31,673 nucleotides of DNA, from positions 1 to 31,673 of the forward strand of contig CAKRPO010000028.1 in assembly GCA_934378195.1 (NCBI GenBank), in the 5' to 3' direction. Of this stretch, positions 6,543-13,993 are shown piece by piece; positions within the stretch are counted from its first letter, which is position 1, and the number at the start of each line of letters is the position of its first letter. Below the pieces are notes generated by a model, which was not told where the DNA came from, did no database searches, and saw only the letters and a program-made list of their open reading frames with translations. This stretch comes from an uncultured Blautia sp. (lineage in GTDB: Bacteria; Bacillota; Clostridia; Lachnospirales; Lachnospiraceae). Position numbers and translations under genes: made by a program.

Positions 6543-7922
6543 TCAGAACAGGCAGGAAATGCATCCTACTACAATAATCAGAACGATACCGACTACAGAC
6601 GCAATGGCCTGTCCTAATGTATAAGTCTTAAGACCACCTGAGAAATTCAGACCAGCCATGTTGGAAACGATCCAGAAACCGGAATCGTTTACAGTTGCGC
6701 CAAAGAGTGCACCGTCAAGGCAGGCAAGAGCCAGGAATACCGGGTGGCATGCAATTGCTGCAGTTACACTCTGCATGATTGCAAATGTTGTCAGAGATGC
6801 TACTGTTCCGGAACCTGTGATCTGGCGGAATGCCATACCAAGGAACCATGCAATAAACAGAATCAGTGCAGTGTTACCGGAAATACCGGAAACAAGGTTT
6901 TTGATTGCATCGCTTACTCCAGCTGCTGTAATAACTGCGGAGAAGGATCCGCCGGCACCTGTGATCAGGAATACCATACCTGCAGAGTGCAGGGATCTTG
7001 TTGCAGATTCTTCTGTCTTCTTGAGACCCATTGTCTTCATGGCAATAATCATTGCTACAAGTGTACCACACAGCATAGATGTTGTCTTCTGACCAAGGAA
7101 TGTCAGCCATGCTGGTGTACTATCAGCAGTAGCACCAACAATTGTGTTCAGAAGGATCAGAATGATCGGAATAATGATTGGAAGTAAAGATACTCCAAAA
7201 CTCGGAAGCTTTTCTGGTAATTCAAGCTCATCAACGTTCAGTCCGTTGCCGTTCTCATCTGCTTCTGCATTCCAGAGACCTTTTTTCATAAGCATGCCAT
7301 GAATGGTAACAGAGATGATCATCATCGGGATACCGAAAAGAAGACCAGCTGCGATCATGACACCAAGGTCAAAGCCGAAGTACTCCGGTGCAACCAGAGG
7401 GTTGGGAGTAGGAGGCACCAGAGTATGTGCAATACCTGCACCAATGGAGATTGCTCCGACAATGTATCCGATTCCTTTATTGAGTTTCTTCATGAGGGCA
7501 ACACCAATCGGAATCAGGATAACGAATGTAACATCGAAAAATACCGGGATTGACAGGATAAATCCAGCAAATCCAACAGCATACATAGCATATTTCTCTG
7601 GGAACAGGGAAACGAGCTTATCTGCAATGACAGTAGCTCCACCAGTATCACTGACAAACTGTCCAAGGATGATACCAAGACCGATCGGGAAACCAATGCT
7701 TCCCATCATATTTCCGAACCCACTGTTGATCACTGTGATCAGACCATTTGTAACTGTTCCGTCTGCCGCTGTCACATCATTGAGCGGCACTTTGGTCAGT
7801 ACTCCGAGGAGCAGAGAACCAAGGATAAGTGCGATCGCCGGATTCATTTTCACTTTTGTACAGAAAAGAACTACAAGAGCGATGGAAATGACCAGGCAGA
7901 TGATTAAATATGTTGCTGACAT
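6543..7922 (-). CDS. GntP-family sugar-acid:H+ symporter (gluconate permease family)
   Basis: A 459-residue, very hydrophobic protein with a dozen or so predicted membrane segments and the GntP family signatures IPVFFD (125-130) and HTLVPPTPNP (166-175). It also has the late SGTVASLTT and ATVNDSGFW segments. The family imports gluconate and related sugar acids; with rhmD next to it the likely substrate is L-rhamnonate or a similar acid. It begins with a GGGGGA ribosome site before ATG at 7922, lies 60 bases after rhmD, and a terminator follows it. A soluble acidic loop (about residues 215-240) separates two halves. Transport function is certain at family level; the substrate is inferred. Confidence 0.93.
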   Translation of the reverse strand: MSATYLIICLVISIALVVLFCTKVKMNPAIALILGSLLLGVLTKVPLNDVTAADGTVTNGLITVINSGFGNMMGSIGFPIGLGIILGQFVSDTGGATVIADKLVSLFPEKYAMYAVGFAGFILSIPVFFDVTFVILIPIGVALMKKLNKGIGYIVGAISIGAGIAHTLVPPTPNPLVAPEYFGFDLGVMIAAGLLFGIPMMIISVTIHGMLMKKGLWNAEADENGNGLNVDELELPEKLPSFGVSLLPIIIPIILILLNTIVGATADSTPAWLTFLGQKTTSMLCGTLVAMIIAMKTMGLKKTEESATRSLHSAGMVFLITGAGGSFSAVITAAGVSDAIKNLVSGISGNTALILFIAWFLGMAFRQITGSGTVASLTTFAIMQSVTAAIACHPVFLALACLDGALFGATVNDSGFWIVSNMAGLNFSGGLKTYTLGQAIASVVGIVLIIVVGCISCLF

Positions 7923-7982
7923 AATTTTCCCCCTGCATTAGCTTCATGCTAACTTCTATAAGTTTTTTATTATAATTTCAAA

Positions 7983-9176
7983 TTATAATCTTGTACCTTT
8001 TTTAACCTCGACAAGTGTCTTGTCTTTGTTCAGTTCAACACCGAATCCAGGTTTGTCGCTGACTTTGAGTTTACCGTTAACTGGCATTGGTTCGTCTTTG
8101 AGCAGTGGATAATACTGCGGAACAACCTTATCAGCTTCCGGAGCCATCATCAGGCACTCAGTGATCGGTGAGTTTGTCTTGGTTGTTACATAGTGATAGC
8201 TGTATGTACCGCTTCCATGAGGAATGACATATTTGCCATGAGCTTCTGCCATGTTACCGATCTTGATAAGTTCAGTCATACCACCGCACCAGCCAACATC
8301 TGGCTGAATAACATCAAGGTCACAGTCTTCGATCAGCATACGGAAGCCAAATTTGCTTGCCTCATGCTCACCACCGGTTACCATAATCTGGTTTCCGGCT
8401 GCTTTCTTCAGATCTCTGTATGACCAGTAATCATCCGGGTTGAAACATTCTTCGATCCAGTTAAATTTCAGATCAGCTGATGCCTGCATGAGACGTTTTG
8501 CATACTGAAGATCCAGTGCCATCCAGCAATCCCACATCAGAAGGAATTCGTCACCACATTTTTCTCTCATATCAGCTGCAAGCTCAATGCTCTTTTTGAG
8601 TCCTTCCATTCCATCAGCCGGGCCATATACAAGCGGAATCTTTCCACCAACGAATCCCATTTTCTTTGCAAGATCTGGTCTCGGGCCAGTAGCGTAGAAT
8701 GTAAGTTCTTCACGAACTTTACCACCCAGCATTGCGTATACAGGCTCTTCACGAAGTTTTCCAAGAAGATCCCACAGTGCAAGGTCAATCGCAGAAATGG
8801 CGTTCATTACAACACCTTTTCTTCCATAGTAAAGAGATGCACGATACATCTGATCCCAGATTTTCTCAATCTCGTTTGCATCTTTGCCAACTACAAAACG
8901 ATCCAGATGGTTCATAACCAGCCATGCTGCCGGATATCCACCTGTTGTGATACCAAATCCTGTTACTCCGTTGTCTGCTTCTACTTCAACAACCAGAGTC
9001 TTTAATGCGTTGATACCAAAACTTGTTCTTGTAGCTTTGTACTCCGGATAAATGCTCATCGGAGTTGCGATCTGTTTAACGATCCAGTGTTCTGCTGACT
9101 GGTCGTGATAGTCAGCACCGCCACCTTCAACTACATACGCTCTGATCGCTGCGATTTTTCTGCCCATTAATGCCAT
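7983..9176 (-). CDS. rhmD: L-rhamnonate dehydratase (enolase superfamily)
   Basis: A 397-residue enolase-superfamily protein very like E. coli RhmD. The active-site set is in place at nearly the same spacing: His24 (GGADYHDQ), Asp216 (WDCWM), Glu242 (IEEC), Glu270 (TGGEH) and His320 (PHGSGTYSYH). RhmD removes water from L-rhamnonate to give 2-keto-3-deoxy-L-rhamnonate. The open frame has an ATG seven codons further up (9197), but only the ATG at 9176 has a good ribosome site (AAAGGCAGG, nine bases before), and the shorter protein matches the family start. Expression is probably controlled at 9230-9298. Close sugar acids such as L-lyxonate or L-mannonate cannot be excluded as substrates. Confidence 0.92.
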   Translation of the reverse strand: MALMGRKIAAIRAYVVEGGGADYHDQSAEHWIVKQIATPMSIYPEYKATRTSFGINALKTLVVEVEADNGVTGFGITTGGYPAAWLVMNHLDRFVVGKDANEIEKIWDQMYRASLYYGRKGVVMNAISAIDLALWDLLGKLREEPVYAMLGGKVREELTFYATGPRPDLAKKMGFVGGKIPLVYGPADGMEGLKKSIELAADMREKCGDEFLLMWDCWMALDLQYAKRLMQASADLKFNWIEECFNPDDYWSYRDLKKAAGNQIMVTGGEHEASKFGFRMLIEDCDLDVIQPDVGWCGGMTELIKIGNMAEAHGKYVIPHGSGTYSYHYVTTKTNSPITECLMMAPEADKVVPQYYPLLKDEPMPVNGKLKVSDKPGFGVELNKDKTLVEVKKGTRL

Positions 9177-9229
9177 TGAAAAATACCTGCCTTTCATATA
9201 TATTTGTTTTTATTGATTATTAGGTTTAC

Positions 9230-9249
9230 TGATTCATATATGTGAATCA
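9230..9249. promoter_or_regulatory. 20-base palindromic operator candidate before rhmD
   Basis: TGATTCATATATGTGAATCA is symmetric at 18 of 20 positions. It lies downstream of the -10 box on the - strand, within the predicted rhmD leader, a typical site for a repressor to block transcription. The IclR regulator at 5617-6378 is the obvious candidate binder; this is inference. Confidence 0.55.
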
Positions 9250-9269
9250 GATTCTCAATTTATAAATTC

Positions 9270-9298
9270 ATAATACTATTTTTTTCGTTTGTAGTCAA
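9270..9298 (-). promoter_or_regulatory. rhmD: Promoter of the rhmD-gntP operon
   Basis: TTGACT (9293-9298) and TATTAT (9270-9275) on the - strand, 17 bases apart. The 314-base gap 9177-9490 between rhmD and the divergent AEC gene is very AT-rich and holds this promoter, the palindrome at 9230-9249 and the opposite promoter at 9422-9450. No further gene was seen in it. Confidence 0.78.
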
Positions 9299-9421
9299 TA
9301 TCATTTATGATTTTCTATATTTTATTCAAAATTGCTTTTCTCTTTTTGTATAAAATGCTGATATTTTTACATTTTATGTCTATTATCGTCTTTCGCCTGT
9401 ATCTTTTTTTATGGAAAACAA

Positions 9422-9450
9422 TTGATTTTTAGAGTTGTATCAAGTATGCT
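9422..9450 (+). promoter_or_regulatory. Candidate promoter of the AEC transporter gene
   Basis: TTGATT (9422-9427) and TATGCT (9445-9450) are 17 bases apart on the + strand, about 40 bases before the start codon at 9491. It is divergent from the rhmD promoter. Confidence 0.5.
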
Positions 9451-9490
9451 AAGAAAAGATTTGTATTTTGTATTAGGAAGGGGTAGTAAC

Positions 9491-10408
9491 ATGTTTCTCT
9501 TGATTTTTAATCAGCTTGTAAAAATGCTGATTATTTTGATTGTCGGTATCGTCTGTGTAAGAATCGGACTTGTTTCCAAAGAAGGAAGCAAAACGATCTC
9601 CAATCTCCTGCTGATGCTGGTCAATCCGATTCTGATCATTATGGTATACCAGACGGATTACGATCCTGTTCTTGTAAAAGGACTTCTGATTTCTTTTGTG
9701 GCTGCTTTTGTCTCACATGTTCTTGCGATCATCGTATCCAAAATTCTGTTCCACAGCAAAGAGGATCCTAATAATATGATCAACCAGTTCGCATCTGTTT
9801 ATTCTAACTGCGGTTTTATTGGAATCCCACTGATCAACAGTGTCCTTGGAAGTGAAGGTGTCTTTTATCTGACCGCTTATATGACTGTCTTCAATATTCT
9901 CACCTGGACACATGGTCTTTCTCTTATGAAAGGGCATCTTGATCTGAAACTACTTGGAGAAGGACTGAAAGCCCCCATGGTCATTGGAACGTTCATTGCC
10001 ATGCTCTTATTTTTCACACGCATCCATATTCCCGATACGCTTGCTGCCTCCATGCAGTATATCGCCGATATGAACACTCCACTTGCTATGATGGTAGCGG
10101 GTTTCTCTGTTGCAAATTCAGATTTAAAAAAGATCTGTACAAACATACAGCTCTACCGCATCGCTCTCACCAAGCTGATCATCGTCCCTCTGGTCGTACT
10201 TCTTTTTCTGTGGATTGCACCATTTTCACCGGAGGTTGCCTATCCGACACTGATTGCATCTGCCTGCCCGACAGGTACCACAATCACTATGATGTCTATC
10301 CGTTTTGACAAAAATGCAGCCTATGCATCCGAGATTTTCTCTTTTACAACGGTATTATCGATTCTCACGATTCCGTTGATCATCTTTATTGCAGGCTATT
10401 TATTATAA
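9491..10408 (+). CDS. AEC-family (auxin efflux carrier-like) transporter
   Basis: A 305-residue membrane protein with about ten hydrophobic segments in the AEC arrangement. It has a first half with LLLMLVNPILII, a central cytosolic stretch, and a second half with NTPLAMMVAGFSVA and the SACPTGTTITMM segment typical of bacterial members. Bacterial AEC proteins move small carboxylates such as malate or lactate, or are uncharacterised. The frame is open from 9422, but AGGAAGGGG at 9475-9483 points to ATG 9491, and the protein then starts directly at its first membrane segment. It shares an intergenic region with rhmD and so may export or import an acid of that pathway; the substrate is unknown. 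Confidence 0.9.
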   Translation: MFLLIFNQLVKMLIILIVGIVCVRIGLVSKEGSKTISNLLLMLVNPILIIMVYQTDYDPVLVKGLLISFVAAFVSHVLAIIVSKILFHSKEDPNNMINQFASVYSNCGFIGIPLINSVLGSEGVFYLTAYMTVFNILTWTHGLSLMKGHLDLKLLGEGLKAPMVIGTFIAMLLFFTRIHIPDTLAASMQYIADMNTPLAMMVAGFSVANSDLKKICTNIQLYRIALTKLIIVPLVVLLFLWIAPFSPEVAYPTLIASACPTGTTITMMSIRFDKNAAYASEIFSFTTVLSILTIPLIIFIAGYLL

Positions 10409-10428
10409 TATCTTTCTCAAACAGACAA

Positions 10429-10468
10429 TGTGCCGGCAGCATCTGTTCAAAACAGTGCTTCCGGCACA
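10429..10468. terminator. Hairpin at the convergent ends of the AEC gene and mocA
   Basis: TGTGCCGG (10429-10436) pairs with CCGGCACA (10461-10468), and inner bases AGCATCTGTT/AACAGTGCT extend the stem with one bulge. The right arm lies inside the last codons of mocA. No strong U-run follows on either strand, so termination efficiency is uncertain. Confidence 0.6.
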
Positions 10469-11019
10469 TCTACGTCCTGCAGTTCTCTGGCATTTCTGAC
10501 CTCAAGATATGCAACATCTTCCGGATATTTCTTTATAAGGACTTTCCCCCCTCTGTCACCAGAGATTTTGCATAGTTCCTGATAATATTTTCGCGAAAAA
10601 ATGCATGGATTCCCAGTCTTGCCATTCTGGATCATGCATGCCATTCCTTTTTTCTCTCTTTTAAACAGCTCAATCAATTCAACAATTGTATTTTCTGTAA
10701 GCCATGGCTGATCTGCCACCATAAACAGACAGGCATCTGTATCGCTCACACATTTCAGCCCTATTTTAAGAGACAAAGAAATCCCATCTTCCGGATGCGG
10801 ATTGATAAAAACAGGAATGTTCATTTCTATTACTGTTTTTGCTATTTCATCATACTGTGTAACGACCACGATCTCGCTTTCCGGAATTACAGCTGCCGCT
10901 CTTCGTACTTTTTCCAGCGTCCAAAGATACATTGGCCTGCCATTAATTTTGTACATTAATTTATTGGTTCCAAACCGGCGGCTGTTTCCAGCCGCCAACA
11001 TAACGATTGCAAGTCTCAT
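10447..11019 (-). CDS. mocA: Molybdenum cofactor cytidylyltransferase-like nucleotidyltransferase (MocA/YgfJ)
   Basis: A 190-residue MobA-like nucleotidyltransferase. It has LAAGNSRRFG (8-17) and the following Lys20 for nucleotide binding, the HPEDGISLSLKIGL segment, the metal-site DQPWLT and the GNPCIFS...GDRGGK segment of the MocA/YgfJ subgroup. It is predicted to add CMP to molybdopterin, giving the MCD cofactor form used by xanthine dehydrogenase-family enzymes. It is the last gene of the xdhA-xdhB-xdhC-yqeB-yqeC-mocA operon, and its ATG overlaps the yqeC stop (ATGA). E. coli has the same gene (ygfJ/mocA) beside yqeC. A guanylyl rather than cytidylyl donor cannot be excluded from sequence. 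Confidence 0.9.
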   Translation of the reverse strand: MRLAIVMLAAGNSRRFGTNKLMYKINGRPMYLWTLEKVRRAAAVIPESEIVVVTQYDEIAKTVIEMNIPVFINPHPEDGISLSLKIGLKCVSDTDACLFMVADQPWLTENTIVELIELFKREKKGMACMIQNGKTGNPCIFSRKYYQELCKISGDRGGKVLIKKYPEDVAYLEVRNARELQDVDVPEALF

Positions 11020-11741
11020 CTATGATATTCTCCTCTTTGAATGCTTCCCCACACAGCCACAATGTCCGATTTTCTCAATTCTCGACATATATTTCCTGCT
11101 ATTTGTTCTCTGTCCGAAAAATCCGCTTTATTCAGGAAGACTCGATAAGCTCGTCCTGCGACAGCCTTCTTAAGCGCATTTTCTGAGACAGCTATCCGTA
11201 TCACATCCTCCGCTGTGACCAGGTCTGTCTGCTCTTTTTCCAGAAAATCCGCCACCCATTCCGGTCTGTGACAGACCGTACTGATTGACTGACCAACCGC
11301 ATCCATTCCAATTACTCCAATCACCATATCCGCAAATGTCGGGATCACCGGTTCCCATTCCCCCGGCACTTTGAGTGGAAAATGTTTCGCACCATCTGCC
11401 TCGATCAGCAGGATATCTGCCTTTTCTCTAAGTCCTGACAGTTTTTCATCAGAAAGTCTGCCGATTTTTTCTTTTGAGTGTTCCAGACTGGCAGCCACAC
11501 TATATCCATACGTTTCCAAATTCCGGGAAAGTTTCATACCTTCTCCGTTCTCTGCAAACGGACGATCTGACTCATACGCCATATGTGTCGTTGTTGTAAT
11601 AATCACTTTTTTCCCATTTTCAACAAATTCTTCTGTCAGCCGAAAAATCAGACTGGTCTTACCGCCACCCCCGACAATTGCGACAACCGGATATTTTTCC
11701 GATTCTAGCTTCAGCGCCTGTATCAGAAAAGCTGTCTCCAT
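11016..11741 (-). CDS. yqeC: Selenium-dependent molybdenum hydroxylase accessory protein YqeC
   Basis: A 241-residue P-loop protein. It has VAIVGGGGKTSL near residues 21-32 (Walker A-like), TTTTHMAY, a LLIEADGAKHFPLKVP segment with the conserved Asp and Lys, and a C-terminal RVFLNKAD segment like a GTPase NKxD motif. YqeC occurs with YqeB and SelD in genomes thought to place a labile selenium atom in the molybdenum centre of xanthine dehydrogenase-family enzymes; the exact step is unknown. The start may be GTG at 11744 or ATG at 11741; I chose the ATG, which overlaps the yqeB stop as TGATG. It overlaps mocA by four bases, so tight coupling is clear. Confidence 0.92.
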   Translation of the reverse strand: METAFLIQALKLESEKYPVVAIVGGGGKTSLIFRLTEEFVENGKKVIITTTTHMAYESDRPFAENGEGMKLSRNLETYGYSVAASLEHSKEKIGRLSDEKLSGLREKADILLIEADGAKHFPLKVPGEWEPVIPTFADMVIGVIGMDAVGQSISTVCHRPEWVADFLEKEQTDLVTAEDVIRIAVSENALKKAVAGRAYRVFLNKADFSDREQIAGNICRELRKSDIVAVWGSIQRGEYHR

Positions 11742-12544
11742 CACGGCAGTATCCCCCTGGACAGGAGGACTTCCACTACACTTCCTGCAATGCAGCGAGC
11801 CTTATCAGAGATTGTATCGCAGTTTTTCTTTTGCTCCTTGCGGGGATCAATATCCGCAATCTTCATACCTTTCGGCACTTTGTATCCATCTCGAATAATG
11901 CCTCTGAGAACACCGGTCAGAGAAGCATAGACCGGTGTTTCATCAACCATTGCCAGAATCTGATTTTTCTCTACGATATCTCCAATCTGTGAGCGATTAT
12001 GCATGATTCCGGCTGCCGGTGCATGGATTACACGCTCCTTGCCATATCCGGCAATCACACCCGGAACACCTGTATTCGGCGTTGCCGTACCATACTCAAT
12101 CACTCTTCCAAGATTATGTCCACGTTGTGTCTCTATGACAAAATCCACATCTTTTCCTGCTTCAAATCCAGGTCCCAGTGCAATCGTAAGCGGTGCCATC
12201 TCCCTGGTCGTTCCAAGATTCTTTTTTGCAAGGATTGCATCAATCAGTGCCTTCGGTTTCAGTTCTTTTGCAGCTTCTCCAGTCTCATCCACAAGGATTG
12301 GAATCTCTCCTGCATCCCAGATTTTCCGGCATTCATCGACATTTTTTATCAGCCGTCCAGTCACCTCTTCTACATTGGAGGTTCCGTCAAATACGGCTTC
12401 TCCAAAAGAAACTTTTCTGCGAATCGCGCTCGGTTTCCCGCATTCCAGGACCAGCACCTGATAGCCGCATTTACAAAGTCTGTATATCACACCGCTGGCA
12501 AGATCCCCACCACCGCGGACGATCAATATCGTTTTATGTTCCAT
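11741..12544 (-). CDS. yqeB: Selenium-dependent molybdenum hydroxylase system protein YqeB (EF2563 family)
   Basis: A 267-residue protein with a glycine-rich VRGGGDLASGV nucleotide-binding start (9-19). It also has the ALGPGF and ETQRGHNLGRVIEYG segments, a TGVPGVI stretch, and a lipoyl-like hairpin domain around HAPAAGI...EKNQILAMV. This is the YqeB/EF2563 family, related to XdhC-type maturation factors and linked by co-occurrence to selenium-containing molybdenum hydroxylases. It is thought to act in inserting or activating the selenium-modified cofactor. It sits between xdhC (49 bases upstream, with its own GGAGAGGA site) and yqeC (overlapping). No selD gene is in the window, so the selenophosphate source must lie elsewhere. 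Confidence 0.92.
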   Translation of the reverse strand: MEHKTILIVRGGGDLASGVIYRLCKCGYQVLVLECGKPSAIRRKVSFGEAVFDGTSNVEEVTGRLIKNVDECRKIWDAGEIPILVDETGEAAKELKPKALIDAILAKKNLGTTREMAPLTIALGPGFEAGKDVDFVIETQRGHNLGRVIEYGTATPNTGVPGVIAGYGKERVIHAPAAGIMHNRSQIGDIVEKNQILAMVDETPVYASLTGVLRGIIRDGYKVPKGMKIADIDPRKEQKKNCDTISDKARCIAGSVVEVLLSRGILP

Positions 12545-12593
12545 CTTCTCTGTATTCCTCTCCTGCTGTCATTTACAACATTCTATTGTCTTT

Positions 12594-13085
12594 TTATTTT
12601 TCATTTTTACCGCTATTCTCATGCATGACTTTTTCCACCGCATTGACAATATTCTGATAGCCGGTACAACGACAAAGATTTCCGGACATCTTTTTCTTGA
12701 TTTCCTCTCTTGTCAGTTCTTTCCCCTGTTCCAGAAGGACCGTTGCCGACATCACAAACCCCGGGGTACAGAACCCACATTGAATCGCTCCTTCTTCAAT
12801 AAATGCTTCCTGAATCCTTGTCAGCTCACCATTTTTTTCAAGTCCTTCCAGCGTACGGATATTTTTCCCTTCCGCCCAGACCGCCAAATAGATACATGAA
12901 TCAATCGTCTCGCCATCAATGATAACTGTGCAGGCACCGCACTCACCAACTTCACATCCCTTTTTGACAGAGGTAAGTCCCAGATGATTCCGAAGCATAT
13001 CCAGCAGGGATTCTCTTGGATCCACATATTCTGCTACTTCTTCTCCGTTTACCACACACTGCACAAGTATTTTATCTTTTCTCAT
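12594..13085 (-). CDS. xdhC: Xanthine dehydrogenase iron-sulfur subunit (two 2Fe-2S clusters)
   Basis: A 163-residue protein with the two 2Fe-2S sites of the xanthine dehydrogenase family. The plant-type site is C44, C49, C52 and C64 (GCEVGECGAC...C), and the second site is C103, C106, C138 and C140 (QCGFC...CRC). Length and order match the small subunit, called XdhC in the E. coli xdhABC naming (distinct from the maturation factor also called XdhC). It passes electrons from the molybdenum centre of XdhA to FAD in XdhB. Its ATG overlaps the xdhB stop by four bases. Related carbon monoxide or nicotinate dehydrogenase subunits look alike, but the partner subunits favour xanthine or a related purine. 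Confidence 0.93.
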   Translation of the reverse strand: MRKDKILVQCVVNGEEVAEYVDPRESLLDMLRNHLGLTSVKKGCEVGECGACTVIIDGETIDSCIYLAVWAEGKNIRTLEGLEKNGELTRIQEAFIEEGAIQCGFCTPGFVMSATVLLEQGKELTREEIKKKMSGNLCRCTGYQNIVNAVEKVMHENSGKNEK

Positions 13086-13978
13086 GCGTCCTCGCCTCCC
13101 TGTTCTGCTTCTGCCAGCTCTACAGTGCGTATCAATGCTCTTCGTGCAATTTCTCCCCCCATCTGAAGGCGAAATGCTTTAGATGCCCGCCAGGAATCTC
13201 TCGGATGGATTTCACTCCGAATACTGTTCTCCAGTTTCCGATACAGATTTTCGCCAATCTTCTGTCCTTTTAACAATGTCTCTGTTTCCGTACAACGATA
13301 CGGTACCGGAGCTGCCACACCAAAAGTAATTCGTACATCTTCCAGAATTTGTTCTTTCACATCTACTTTGCTGACCACACTACAGCTCAGAGTCGCTATA
13401 TCCATGGCATTTCGCATGGAATATTTGATATAATGTCCGTGGTATCCCTCATATTCCATCCTCGGAATTACCACATGGGTCAACACCTCTCCAGGATAAA
13501 GAGCTACGCGTCCCGGTCCCAGATAAAAGTCTTTCACAGGGACAGTCCTGTCACCCTCGGCATTGGCAATATGCAGAAGTGCATTATAGGAAAATACTGT
13601 CGGTACGCTGTCTGCGCTGACTGCACCGTTACAGATATTGCCTCCGATCGTTCCGATATTTCGGATTTGCGGACCACCAACCTGATCAACCGCTTCCCCT
13701 AAAACCGGAAGATATTTCTGAATGATCGGATCAGCCGTAATGTGTGAAAACACAGTTCCTGCTCCAATAAAAATATCTCCATTTTCTTTTCGCTCGATTC
13801 CTTTTAATTCTTCGATATCCCGGATTGACACCAGCGAAGTTCCCGCCATTCTGCCTTCACGAATCTTGATCAGGACATCACTGCCTCCTGATATAATTCT
13901 GGCATCCGAATGTTCCGTAAGAAGCTTTACTGCCTCTGAAACGGTTTTTGCATTATAGTATTTCTCGATATCATACAT
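13082..13978 (-). CDS. xdhB: Xanthine dehydrogenase FAD-binding subunit
   Basis: A 298-residue FAD subunit closely resembling E. coli XdhB. It has SGGSDVLIKIREG (30-42) and QIRNIGTIGGNICNG (104-118) with SADS following, which bind FAD diphosphate, and a C-terminal CO dehydrogenase-flavoprotein domain. The latter has the FGVAAPVPYRC and SWRASKAFR segments shared with E. coli XdhB. It passes electrons from the XdhC clusters to an acceptor, NAD in the classical enzyme. An AGGGGGAG ribosome site precedes the ATG. The gene starts 15 bases after xdhA and overlaps xdhC by four bases, so a stable heterotrimer is expected. Confidence 0.94.
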   Translation of the reverse strand: MYDIEKYYNAKTVSEAVKLLTEHSDARIISGGSDVLIKIREGRMAGTSLVSIRDIEELKGIERKENGDIFIGAGTVFSHITADPIIQKYLPVLGEAVDQVGGPQIRNIGTIGGNICNGAVSADSVPTVFSYNALLHIANAEGDRTVPVKDFYLGPGRVALYPGEVLTHVVIPRMEYEGYHGHYIKYSMRNAMDIATLSCSVVSKVDVKEQILEDVRITFGVAAPVPYRCTETETLLKGQKIGENLYRKLENSIRSEIHPRDSWRASKAFRLQMGGEIARRALIRTVELAEAEQGGEDA

Positions 13979-13993
13979 ATTCTGCTCCCCCTC

